Origin: Myxococcota bacterium
GTDB taxonomy: Bacteria; Myxococcota_A; UBA9160; UBA4427
DNA: 34,533 nucleotides
Assembly (NCBI GenBank): GCA_028278345.1
Contig: JANQEL010000093.1
Location: 1 to 34,533, forward strand
Reading direction: 5' to 3'
Part shown: positions 7,875 to 15,556 of the stretch, in pieces
How the letters are laid out: each line of letters begins with the position of its first letter
Numbering within the stretch: the first letter of the stretch is position 1
Notes under the pieces: generated by a model
What the model saw: the letters and a program-made list of their open reading frames with translations, nothing else
Told to the model about the DNA's origin: nothing
Database searches by the model: none
Program-made: the position numbers and the translations under genes

Positions 7875-8800
7875 GGGGCTTCCTCCGCCTGCACCGTTCG
7901 CTGCCAGAAGAAGCCCGCGGCGTTCGCCACCTGGGCCACGCAGAGCAGCGCGGTCACGACGAGCGAGCGTCCGAGTGGCATGCGGCCCAGGGGATAGATC
8001 ACGAGATCCCGATAGAAACGCAGGGGTTCGAGGTGGTGGGGGTCGCCTCGCAGCCTTCGCATGCGCTGGAAGCGAAAGGCGCCGCGCCCGTAGGCGAAGT
8101 GCTGTCGCACGAAGCTCGCGAGATGGAGTTCGTGGTGGTGATCGATCCTCGCCTCGCTGGTCAATCGCATCTCGAAGCCCGCATGCTGCCAGCGCGCGCA
8201 GAGCTCGCGGTCTTCCGCGGCGGCGTCGGGGAAGTTCTCGGGAAAACCGCCGACCTGATGGAAGCGATCGACAGGGAGCAGGAGGTTGTTCGAAGTGAAC
8301 AGCGGCTCGCGCACGCTCGAGCGTGTGTCGTCCGCCGTGCGATTGAAATACCCGTACAGGAAGTCGACGAGGGTCTGGCTCGCCGTCGAGAAGAGATTGC
8401 GCTCGAGGGCGTTGCGCGTGTGTCCGCCGAAGGCCGTGCCGGGGTGGGCCTGCGCCGCTTCCAGCAACACCTCGAGCCACGCCGTGTCGGGGGCACAATC
8501 GTCGTCCGTGAACGCCACGAACCGTCCGCGCGCATGCTCGGCCCCCGCGTTCCGCGCCACGGCAGGGCCGCGGTTGCGTTGACGCAGGGTCGTGAGCGAG
8601 AGTCGAGACTCGAAGCGCTGGGTGACCTCGTTCGCCGGCGGCGTGCTGCCGTCGTCCACCACGATCACTTCGAAGCGTTCACCGGGCAGGGTCTGCTGGC
8701 ACAACGCCTCCAGGCAGCGCTCGAGGGCGGCCGGGCGATCGAAGGTCGGGATCACGACCGTGACGATCGGAGCGGCAGTTGTGTTCGGCGCGTCGGTCAT
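7871..8800 (-). CDS. Glycosyltransferase family 2 with C-terminal membrane segment
   Basis: A 309-residue GT2. VTVVIPTFDRPAALERCL opens the fold, VIVVDDGS is near residues 45-52, the metal-binding D-D-D is at residues 99-101 (FTDDDC), and AAAEDRELCARW supplies the E-D general-base motif. After the catalytic domain, HHHELHLASFVRQHFAYGRG is the usual membrane-proximal region and a hydrophobic stretch (SLVVTALLCVAQVANAAGFF) near the C-terminus may anchor it to the inner membrane. ATG 8800 is chosen because the fold begins about 12 residues later; upstream codons in the same frame are unlike the family. It lies seven bases after the small membrane protein gene and overlaps the next GT2 by four bases. 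Confidence 0.92.
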   Translation of the reverse strand: MTDAPNTTAAPIVTVVIPTFDRPAALERCLEALCQQTLPGERFEVIVVDDGSTPPANEVTQRFESRLSLTTLRQRNRGPAVARNAGAEHARGRFVAFTDDDCAPDTAWLEVLLEAAQAHPGTAFGGHTRNALERNLFSTASQTLVDFLYGYFNRTADDTRSSVREPLFTSNNLLLPVDRFHQVGGFPENFPDAAAEDRELCARWQHAGFEMRLTSEARIDHHHELHLASFVRQHFAYGRGAFRFQRMRRLRGDPHHLEPLRFYRDLVIYPLGRMPLGRSLVVTALLCVAQVANAAGFFWQRTVQAEEAP

Positions 8801-8807
8801 GTCGTTC

Positions 8808-9167
8808 TCAACGTGCCCCCGAGCCAGGTCGATCCGCGATGCGGTTGTAGGTGAAGGCGAGGATCCACCCCGCCGCAGCGCCGACCAGCGTTCCGTAGAA
8901 CAGCCCGACGAAGGCACCCGGCCAGGTGACCGAGTAGCCCGGGAAGTAGTTGTTGAGCAGACCGAGGTGTGGCCCCACGACTTCACCGCCGAGGATCACG
9001 AGCCAGGCCGTTGCCAGGAAGAGCCCGACACCTCCCGCGAGTCCGAAGGTGGTGGCCATCACCGACGCGCGCAGGCGCGCGACCGCCACGACGAGAAGTT
9101 CCGTTTCATCGACTTCGTGACTCGCGGTGCTGTGCGTCGACGTCGTCATGTTCTCGCTCTCTTCCAT
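8808..9167 (-). CDS. Small membrane protein, paralogous to tail of neighbouring FAD oxidoreductase
   Basis: A 119-residue protein with an N-terminal polar segment and two to three hydrophobic helices (about residues 38-60 and 84-106). I do not know a functional name for it. Residues 32-110 align without gaps to residues 529-607 of the upstream FAD oxidoreductase: I count 32 identities in 79 positions, including GLFxAT, GGExxGPxLxLL, V-x-WPG-x-x-VG and a final T-x-NR. So the same membrane domain occurs once fused and once free in adjacent genes. The start could be ATG 9167 or ATG 9149; 9167 leaves a ten-base gap to the upstream stop. It may bind the FAD protein, for example by pairing of the two domains, but no catalytic residue is apparent. 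Confidence 0.8.
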   Translation of the reverse strand: MEESENMTTSTHSTASHEVDETELLVVAVARLRASVMATTFGLAGGVGLFLATAWLVILGGEVVGPHLGLLNNYFPGYSVTWPGAFVGLFYGTLVGAAAGWILAFTYNRIADRPGSGAR

Positions 9168-9177
9168 CGACCGGCCC

Positions 9178-11064
9178 TCACTCCGCGAGCGCGCTCGCGC
9201 GCACGAGCTCGATGCGGTTGCGGAACAATCGCTCCTGCCAGGCCACGACGCGATTGATCGTGCGCGCCAGCACCTGCCCGAAGGCGTAGCCGAGCAGGCC
9301 CGCCTCGCAGACGCCCACCACCATGCCGGGCCAGCTCACCTCGAAGCCGAAGAGCACGATGCCGAGGAGCGACAGCGTCGGCCCCATCGGCTCCCCGCCG
9401 GCGATCAGCAGGGTGCTGGTCGCGATGAAGAGGCCGAGTGCCGCGAGGACCCCGACCGCGACGCCGAGAGCGTGGGGGACGTAGCGTGCGAAGACCGATC
9501 GGATCAGTTCTTCGCCGAGTTCGGCTTCGACGCGCTGGGGTACGAGTCGGTCGCCGACCACGCCTGCCGCTTCAGCCGCAGCCTGGGCCGCGTTCACTTC
9601 TTCGTGATAGTCGTCCTCGACGTTTACGTCCCAGATGTCGAGAGCGGCACCGCGCAGGTTTCGCACCGCGCGCAGTGCGGTGACCATCGAATGGTCCTGG
9701 TTGTTGTAGCGGTGTTGACCGTTGCGCCCGATGCAGGTGAGGTTTTCGAAGCCGTCGAGCCAGGCCCGTACCGTGTCGAGCGCTTCGCGGTAGACGGCAT
9801 CGTAGACGGGATAGGCCTTCGGCATGCGAACGACGGCCCCGTCGACCACCTGCTCGCGCCGGATGAAGCCGAGGTGTTCGCATTCCCCGGCCGCGAGATC
9901 GATCAACTTTGCGTCTTCCATCGACCACAGTTCGTCGCCTTCCTGAACGAAGTACTCGAGGCCGAGTGAACTCGTCTCGGCATTCGGGAGCATCTCCGGG
10001 CTCCAGTTGCCGAAGTTCTGGATGCGGCCGACCCGGACGTCGGGGGCGTGGATGTAGATCCAGTTGTCGGGAAAAAGATCGGGGGCGTCGACGGCAAGCG
10101 CCACCGTGAGAAAGTCGCGGTACTTCAGGCTGCGCGCCGCGTCGAGGACTTCGTCGGGCGGAGCCGGCTGCATCCGCTCGAGCAGGTCGCGCAGGGCAAG
10201 ACTCGACACGAAGTGTTCGGCCTCGGCGATGAACGAGGAGCCGGGGCCGTCGTCGCCCGTCGTCGGGGGACGGAGCTCGACGCTTCGCACCCGTTGCCCT
10301 TCGCGATGGATCGCGACGACTTCACTCTCGAGGCGGGTTTCGATCCCCTTCTCGGAGAGGATGTCGCGGCAGCGTTCCCACAACATGCCGGGTCCCCGCC
10401 GCGGATAGTGGAACTCCTCGATCAGGCTCGTCGCCACCGCTCCGCCATTCGCGAAGCGACCGATCAACGCGTGGCGCAGGGTCTTGGCGAGGTCGAGATC
10501 CTTGATCCGCTGGGCGGCCCAGTCGGCGCGGATCTCGCTGCAATCCATGCCCCAGACCTTCTCGGTGTAGGTCTTGAAGAAGATCTCGAACAGCCGCTGG
10601 CCGAAGCGATTGCTCACCCAGTGTTCGAAGCTTCGCTCCTCGCGGACCGGGAAGAGCTGGGCGCGCAGGAAGCTCAGACCGACGCGGACGGCTTCGATCG
10701 GGCCCAGGCCGAGCAGCGCGTTCAGGGGCCGGATCGGGTAGTCGAACATCTTTCCGTCGTAGAAGATGCGCGACAGGCGTGGCCGCACGAGCATGTCCGG
10801 GCCGAGGATCTCCTGCCAGAGTGCTGCGACCTCTTCGACCTTCGTGAAGAAGCGATGGCCCCCGATGTCGAAGTGATAACCGTTGTGTTCGACGGTGCGG
10901 GAGATGCCACCGACGCAGTCATCGCGTTCGAACACGACGGCGGGGATGCCCTGCTGCATGGCTTCCCACGCCGCAGTGAGACCGGCGGGCCCCGCGCCGA
11001 GGATCACGAGTTCGGGCGCCGCCGTGGGAACGGCGGAGTCGCTCTTTGGGGAAGTGGGGGGCAT
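9178..11064 (-). CDS. FAD-dependent oxidoreductase (UGM / HemY-like) with C-terminal membrane domain
   Basis: A 628-residue flavoprotein. The FAD-binding ILGAGPAGL is at residues 21-29, followed by ERDDCVGGISRT and DIGGHRFFTK, a form shared by UDP-galactopyranose-mutase-like and protoporphyrinogen-oxidase-like (COG1232) proteins that often sit in glycan clusters. The near-C-terminal CIGRNGQHRYNNQDHS segment is the family's second FAD contact. Beyond residue about 525 is an added domain with two to three hydrophobic helices, homologous to the next gene. ATG 11064 precedes a disordered leader; an in-frame TTG at 11115 is less likely. It heads a five-gene minus-strand block ending in the flippase. 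A role in making or altering a sugar such as a furanose form is plausible, but mutase activity is not shown by the sequence. Confidence 0.85.
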   Translation of the reverse strand: MPPTSPKSDSAVPTAAPELVILGAGPAGLTAAWEAMQQGIPAVVFERDDCVGGISRTVEHNGYHFDIGGHRFFTKVEEVAALWQEILGPDMLVRPRLSRIFYDGKMFDYPIRPLNALLGLGPIEAVRVGLSFLRAQLFPVREERSFEHWVSNRFGQRLFEIFFKTYTEKVWGMDCSEIRADWAAQRIKDLDLAKTLRHALIGRFANGGAVATSLIEEFHYPRRGPGMLWERCRDILSEKGIETRLESEVVAIHREGQRVRSVELRPPTTGDDGPGSSFIAEAEHFVSSLALRDLLERMQPAPPDEVLDAARSLKYRDFLTVALAVDAPDLFPDNWIYIHAPDVRVGRIQNFGNWSPEMLPNAETSSLGLEYFVQEGDELWSMEDAKLIDLAAGECEHLGFIRREQVVDGAVVRMPKAYPVYDAVYREALDTVRAWLDGFENLTCIGRNGQHRYNNQDHSMVTALRAVRNLRGAALDIWDVNVEDDYHEEVNAAQAAAEAAGVVGDRLVPQRVEAELGEELIRSVFARYVPHALGVAVGVLAALGLFIATSTLLIAGGEPMGPTLSLLGIVLFGFEVSWPGMVVGVCEAGLLGYAFGQVLARTINRVVAWQERLFRNRIELVRASALAE

Positions 11065-11178
11065 CGGCCTGCGCTCGAGACAAAGGCGTAGTGGGTCGCA
11101 CACTCGCCATCGCAATCGGCCCGACCGCTTGCAGCGTCACTTTCCCGGCGCGTCCGACCACAATGGAGGGAGCATGAT

Positions 11179-11192
11179 AACGTCCCGACGTT
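11179..11192. promoter_or_regulatory. Palindrome AACGT-CCCG-ACGTT in divergent promoter region
   Basis: A perfect 5-4-5 inverted repeat in the 179-base region between the minus-strand FAD oxidoreductase and the plus-strand GT2. The flanking sequence (TTGAAGG then AACATTGTTTGAAC) is the most AT-rich DNA in this gap, so a promoter is likely here. The repeat could be an operator controlling both arms of the glycan cluster. Arms this short can arise by chance. Confidence 0.3.
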
Positions 11193-11243
11193 GAAGGCAG
11201 AAACATTGTTTGAACGATTTCCGTGCAGCAGGCCTGGAAGCCC

Positions 11244-12263
11244 ATGAGTCACGTCGAAACCGGGGCGCCCTCGATCGCCGTGATCGTTCCGGCCTACAAC
11301 GCTGCAGCGCACCTGCGCAGGAATGAAGCCGCCCTGCGCGCACTGCGCGAGCGTGTGAAGCTGATCGTCATCGACGCGGGTTCGAGTGACGACACCGGTG
11401 CGATCGCGCGCGAGCTGGCGGACGACGTTGGGTGTTTTCCGGCCCGACAGGGTCCTGCAGCAGCTCGCAACCTCGGTGCAGCGCGCGCGAACGCCGAGGT
11501 CTTGTTCTTTCTGGACGCCGACTGTGCGCCACGCCCCGACACCGTCGAGCGTGTAGCGCGGGCCTTCGACGAGGATCCCGAGCTCGTTTCGTTGACCGGT
11601 TCCTACGACGACTCGCCACCCGAAGCGAACTTCGCGTCGCAGTACATGAACCTGCGCCATCACTACACCCACCAACAGGCGCAGCGCGAACCCGGAACCT
11701 TCTGGGCCGGTTGCGGTGCGGTGCGGCGCGAAGTCTTCCTCGAGGTGGGGGGCTTCGACGCAGATCGCTATCCGCGCCCGGCGATCGAAGACATCGAACT
11801 GGCGACGCGCCTGCAACCGCGGGGGCGCACCCGGCTGGATCCGGCGCTGCAGGTCACGCACCTCAAGCGCTGGACACTTCCGGGTGTGATCCGAACGGAC
11901 CTCTTCGATCGCTGCATTCCCTGGGCGCAGCTCGTCGCTCGGACGCGTCGCATGCCGGACGACCTGAATCTGCGTCAGAGCCAGCGCCTCGCGGTGGCGC
12001 TCTCGCCCCTGGCCCTGCTCTCGGTCGTCGTGCTTCCCTTCGCGCTGCTCTCGGGTGCCTGGGGCTGGGCGGTGCTGTCCGCGGGGGTGATCGCCGCTTC
12101 GGTCGGGCTCAACGCGGGGCTCTTTCGCTTCTTCGCGAGGCGGCGCGGGCCCGGTTTCGCAGTGGGGGGATGGTTGTTCCATCAGCTCCACCTCTTCTAC
12201 TCCGGGGTCACCTTCGCGACGGTCCTGCTCGCCGAGCGGCTGGTCGGGGCGCTGCGCAGATGA
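11244..12263 (+). CDS. Glycosyltransferase family 2 with C-terminal membrane helices
   Basis: A 339-residue GT2. IAVIVPAYNAAAHLRR opens the fold, LIVIDAGSSDDT is near residues 41-52, and the metal-binding D-A-D is at residues 91-93 (FLDADC). AIEDIELATRL provides the E-D catalytic motif. After about residue 240 come two to three hydrophobic helices (LSPLALLSVVVLPFALL, WAVLSAGVIAASVGL, and a weaker one near the end), so it is an integral inner-membrane enzyme. ATG 11244 has GGAAG just upstream; an in-frame GTG at 11223 lacks a ribosome site. Its stop overlaps the ATG of the next gene (ATGA), indicating coupling with the large membrane glycosyltransferase. Confidence 0.9.
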   Translation: MSHVETGAPSIAVIVPAYNAAAHLRRNEAALRALRERVKLIVIDAGSSDDTGAIARELADDVGCFPARQGPAAARNLGAARANAEVLFFLDADCAPRPDTVERVARAFDEDPELVSLTGSYDDSPPEANFASQYMNLRHHYTHQQAQREPGTFWAGCGAVRREVFLEVGGFDADRYPRPAIEDIELATRLQPRGRTRLDPALQVTHLKRWTLPGVIRTDLFDRCIPWAQLVARTRRMPDDLNLRQSQRLAVALSPLALLSVVVLPFALLSGAWGWAVLSAGVIAASVGLNAGLFRFFARRRGPGFAVGGWLFHQLHLFYSGVTFATVLLAERLVGALRR

Positions 12264-14158
12264 CGACTTCGTCGGGCGCGAACGAAGATCGCCGGTGGGT
12301 GCGAGGGATCGCACTCGGCGTGATCGCGATCGCGTCGCTGTTGGCCCTATTCGCGATCGGCTTCTTCTTGGCAGACATCGCCTTCCTGCAGGCTCGGGTC
12401 GACCGCCTCGCGCCCGACGGCAGCGCCGAGCAGTTCTCCCGTTCGCGCATCGAGGCGCTGCAGCTGCGCGCCGTGTTCTTCGCGATCGCGTCGGCGTCGG
12501 TCGCGATCGGAACCGCGCTGGCACGGCGAAGTCTCGAAGACTTCGCGCTCGCAGTGACCCGGGGGCTGGGCTCCGAACTCCGCGCGAGACGCATCGCCCT
12601 CGTCGAGTTCGTCTCGCGTGACCGGGCCCACGCGATCCTGTTGGCCCTCTTCTGCCTCTTCTATGCGGCCTTCGCCTGGGGATGGATCGACCAGTCGGCG
12701 CGGACCGACGAAGCCCAGACCTTCATGACCTACGTGACGAAGCCCTGGTACTACGTGCTCGGCCGCTATACGACGAACAACCACATCTTCTACTCGCTGC
12801 TCGCAAAGGGAAGCTGCGCGACCGGCGCGGCGGATCTCACGTGTCTTCGCATGCCGGCCTATCTCGCCGGGATTGCGCTGATCCCGGCGAGCTACCTCTG
12901 CATGCGGCTGCATCTCGGGCGCTCGATCGGCCTGCTCACGGCAGCCATGGTCGCCTGCTCTCCCTACGCGATCGACTTCGGCACCAACGGTCGCGGCTAC
13001 ACCACCGTGGCGCTGCTCTTTGTCGCATTGCTCGCCCTTGCGAAGGGGCTCGTGCGCGGGGGCACTCCGGCTCGCTGGGTGCTCTTCGTCGCGCTCTCGG
13101 TGATCGGCTTCTGGACGGTTCCCGTGATGGCCTACCCATTCGCGATGCTGGGCATCTGGCTCGCGGTCGAGGCGTGGCGATCTCTCGACGGGAGTGACCG
13201 AAGGACGTTTGCGATTTGCTTCGTCGGGTCGGGTCTGGCGATCGCCGGGCTCGTCGCCCTGCTCTACGCCCCCGCGTTCGTCGTGACCGGATTCGGTGAG
13301 GTGGTGGTCAACGAAACGGTCGTCTCGAATCGCCCGTCGAACCCCACGTCGTTGCTCTCGCAGGTCGGGGACATCCTCGTCTACGTCTGGAAGGATTGGA
13401 CCTTCGGGTTGGCGCCCTTCCTGCCCGCGTTGCTCTCCCTGGGTTTCATCGTGGGCTGTTTCGCTCCGGTGCCCGAGAGCGCGGCCCATCGCCGACTGCT
13501 GTTCGCGCTCGCAAGTGGGCTGGCCCTCGTGCTCGCAGTCACGCGCGCTGTGCCACCCTCGTGGATCTTCCTCTTCTCGATGCCCGTGGCGATCGGCCTG
13601 GGTTTTTCGGGTTGGTTGCTCTGGCTCGAAGCCACCATCCAGATCCGCGCGCCGCGTACGCCGCGGGCGATTGTGGTTGCGCTGGGTACGCTGCTCGTGC
13701 TCGCGAACACCTGGAGCTTCGTGACCTCGGACGCCCTCGACAAACCGCGCTGGTACGTGGGCTACGTCGAGGCGCCGGAGATGGCAGAGCGCCTGCTCGC
13801 GAACCTCGAGGCGGGAGATGCCTTTCGGGGACACACGGTGGTGGTCCCGCCGATACTCTTCTATCTGCGCGCCCTCGGCGTCGAAGACCCGGAGGCCTTT
13901 GCCTGGCGTGATCCCGAACCCGGGCGCGATCTCTACTTCGTGTCGACGCGACACGAGGAGTCGGGGGAGATCCTCGAGGGCCTGCGAGCCGATGACGATG
14001 TCTCGGTCGAAGAGGTCGCGCGTTTCGATCGCTCGGCACTCCTGCGCATTCGCGCCGTATCATCCCCAGGCGAAACGCCCCGCACACTCGAAGTGCCGCG
14101 AGCGCGCGCGGCGTCGTCCGATGGACGTGCGCTGGCACCGCCCGCCGCACTTCCCTGA
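12260..14158 (+). CDS. Membrane glycosyltransferase, ArnT/PMT-like (GT-C fold)
   Basis: A 632-residue polytopic protein with about 10-12 hydrophobic helices. The first extracytoplasmic loop carries the acidic pair D150-E151 in SARTDEAQTF, the catalytic position of GT-C enzymes such as ArnT and protein O-mannosyltransferases, which take sugars from polyprenyl-phosphate donors on the periplasmic side. NNHIFYSLLAK and the NGRGYTTVALLF segment follow, as in the PMT_2 family. The C-terminal about 100 residues form a soluble periplasmic domain. The ATG overlaps the GT2 stop by four bases, so GT2 and GT-C are a coupled pair: the GT2 may make the polyprenyl-phosphate sugar that the GT-C uses, as in ArnC-ArnT, but that is inference. 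It converges on the HDOD gene. Confidence 0.85.
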   Translation: MTTSSGANEDRRWVRGIALGVIAIASLLALFAIGFFLADIAFLQARVDRLAPDGSAEQFSRSRIEALQLRAVFFAIASASVAIGTALARRSLEDFALAVTRGLGSELRARRIALVEFVSRDRAHAILLALFCLFYAAFAWGWIDQSARTDEAQTFMTYVTKPWYYVLGRYTTNNHIFYSLLAKGSCATGAADLTCLRMPAYLAGIALIPASYLCMRLHLGRSIGLLTAAMVACSPYAIDFGTNGRGYTTVALLFVALLALAKGLVRGGTPARWVLFVALSVIGFWTVPVMAYPFAMLGIWLAVEAWRSLDGSDRRTFAICFVGSGLAIAGLVALLYAPAFVVTGFGEVVVNETVVSNRPSNPTSLLSQVGDILVYVWKDWTFGLAPFLPALLSLGFIVGCFAPVPESAAHRRLLFALASGLALVLAVTRAVPPSWIFLFSMPVAIGLGFSGWLLWLEATIQIRAPRTPRAIVVALGTLLVLANTWSFVTSDALDKPRWYVGYVEAPEMAERLLANLEAGDAFRGHTVVVPPILFYLRALGVEDPEAFAWRDPEPGRDLYFVSTRHEESGEILEGLRADDDVSVEEVARFDRSALLRIRAVSSPGETPRTLEVPRARAASSDGRALAPPAALP

Positions 14159-14168
14159 AGTCGTGGCC

Positions 14169-15062
14169 TCAGGTGTGGGCGGGGGAATCCACCAGGCCGC
14201 CGACCTGCTCGCGCAGGGCTTCGAACTGCAGCACGTAGGTCTCGAGGGCGACATCGTCGATCCCCAGGATCGTCGCACTCTCGCGCGCGAGTGGGCCGAT
14301 CTCGAAGCTGGCGAAGGGCGCCGTTCCGATCGCGTGGCACAGACCGTCGGCCAGACGAACGATGTGCAGGGCGATCGTGTCGTGGGCGAACGGCAGATCG
14401 ACGTGATGATGTCGCAGGGCCACGTCGAGGGTGTGGGCGGGCATGTGGTTGGTCTCGAGATACTCGGCACCGAGGTGGCAGTGCAGGCGTTCGAAGCAGG
14501 CGGCGAGTTCCTCGGGTTCGGGTTTGTCGCGCAGCCGCCCCCGCACCAGACCGGCCGAGACGATCTTCAGGATGAGCAGCGAGCCGATGTCGTGAAACAA
14601 CGCCGCCATGAAGACGCGAGTTGGATCCCCGAGTTTGCACTGCTTCGCCACGAGCTTGGCCCCGAAGGCCGAGACCAGGGCGTTCTGCCAGAGCGCAGGC
14701 CACAGCGTCGGGTAGCAGGCGACTTCGGCACGATCTTCGAGGGTGAAGAGCGCACGACTCGCGGCGAGCATCGCGACCGCCGCCGTTTCGCGGAAGCCGA
14801 TCCGCATGATCGCGTGATGCAGATCTTCGACCGGGCACGTCGCGCCGTAGATGGCCGCGTTCGAGGCGCGGATCACCTGGGCCGTGATCGCGGGGTCCTG
14901 GGCGATGATGTCGCGGACCGTCTCGGTTTCGACTTCGGGTTGTTCGAGGGCGTCGATCAGGCGCGTGGCCATGGTGGGAAAGGCCGGGAGCTGCACCTGG
15001 CCGCGCTTCACTTCTCTCACGATCCAGTTGTCGAGTCGGTGTGGCGGTGCGTCGGGTTCCAA
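14169..15062 (-). CDS. HDOD-domain signalling protein
   Basis: A 297-residue protein made of one HDOD domain. The signature begins QLPAFPTMATRLIDAL and continues PEVETETVRDIIAQDPAITAQVIRASNAAIYG; the mid-domain ALFHDIGSLLILK and ALRHHHVDLPF segments keep the HD-like pattern. HDOD proteins are non-enzymatic relatives of HD hydrolases and work in regulation of stress response, motility or cell cycle. I chose TTG 15062 because AGGAAAG lies upstream at correct spacing; the frame remains open to 15206 but that extension is Arg/Pro-rich. It is convergent with the GT-C gene and divergent from the small TPR remnant. There is no output domain, so its partner is not visible. Confidence 0.88.
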   Translation of the reverse strand: MEPDAPPHRLDNWIVREVKRGQVQLPAFPTMATRLIDALEQPEVETETVRDIIAQDPAITAQVIRASNAAIYGATCPVEDLHHAIMRIGFRETAAVAMLAASRALFTLEDRAEVACYPTLWPALWQNALVSAFGAKLVAKQCKLGDPTRVFMAALFHDIGSLLILKIVSAGLVRGRLRDKPEPEELAACFERLHCHLGAEYLETNHMPAHTLDVALRHHHVDLPFAHDTIALHIVRLADGLCHAIGTAPFASFEIGPLARESATILGIDDVALETYVLQFEALREQVGGLVDSPAHT

Positions 15063-15156
15063 GGGTTCTTTCCTGCCAGCGCGTTGCACGGGTCGAGGTC
15101 TACTCCATCGGATCTCCCTCGGGCCCACCCAAGGAGGGGATGCCCCCGGCCGGGCG

Positions 15157-15169
15157 CACAACGGTTGTG
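15157..15169. promoter_or_regulatory. Palindrome CACAAC-G-GTTGTG
   Basis: A perfect odd-centred inverted repeat with six-base arms, in the 142-base gap between the HDOD gene (-) and the remnant gene (+). Its position fits an operator for the divergent pair. A separate CCCGGCCGGG palindrome lies just before it at 15145-15154. No regulator is encoded next to it. Confidence 0.3.
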
Positions 15170-15204
15170 AGAAGGCGCGGCCGAACGCGAGAGCGCGCCA
15201 AGCC

Positions 15205-15465
15205 ATGCCGCACGTGAACCCGAGCGAAGAAAGACCCCACGCGTTCGCCTGCGGACTGTTGATCGCCGTCCTGCTGATGGCGACCTACTGGCCCGCCCTC
15301 GACGGCGCCTACCTGTGGGATGACGACACCCGCTACACGGCGAACGTCGTGCGGATCCATGAGCTGCTCGCCGTGTCGTTCCAGGAACGGGGCGAGACCG
15401 AGCGCGCAGCGCAGCATCGCGAGCGGGCGGCGGCCCTCGCGTCGACGCGTCGCGGGACGCCGTAG
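15205..15465 (+). pseudogene. Internally deleted remnant of a large membrane TPR protein (TMTC-like)
   Basis: An 86-codon frame. Residues 14-47 (CGLLIAVLLMATYWPAL, then GAYLWDDDTRYTAN) match the N-terminus of large membrane TPR proteins, whose first helix is followed by a WDDD motif in the first periplasmic loop. Residues 50-80 (IHELLAVSFQERGETERAAQHRERAAAL) look like the last TPR helices of the same kind of protein. Those proteins usually have 500-800 residues, so the two ends seem joined by deletion of the whole middle, near base 15345. The frame is intact across the join, so a short product could still be made. A mis-assembly at this point would give the same picture. ATG 15205 is the only good start. 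Confidence 0.6.
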
Positions 15466-15481
15466 GAAAAGCGAGTTTTCC
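15465..15481 (+). terminator. Possible weak hairpin after the remnant gene
   Basis: GGAAAA-GCGAG-TTTTCC is a 6-bp stem with a 5-base loop overlapping the stop codon of the remnant. The sequence after it (CGTGGGTTTG) is a poor U-tract, so termination is uncertain. Confidence 0.25.
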
Positions 15482-15556
15482 CGTGGGTTTGTGAGTGCTT
15501 CCCTTCGGCGTCGCGAGTGCGGTCGAGACCGCACCGCAGGATCAGGAGGCCAGTCC

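Noticed and set aside
11004..12524. A 506-codon minus-strand frame over the GT2 at 11244
   Set aside because: Low-complexity Arg-rich composition; the GT2 on the plus strand has all expected motifs.
12347..13954. A 535-codon open frame on the minus strand opposite the ArnT-like gene
   Set aside because: Its product is rich in Arg, Glu, His and Gly without any family motif; the plus strand encodes a clear polytopic enzyme. High GC produces such antisense frames.
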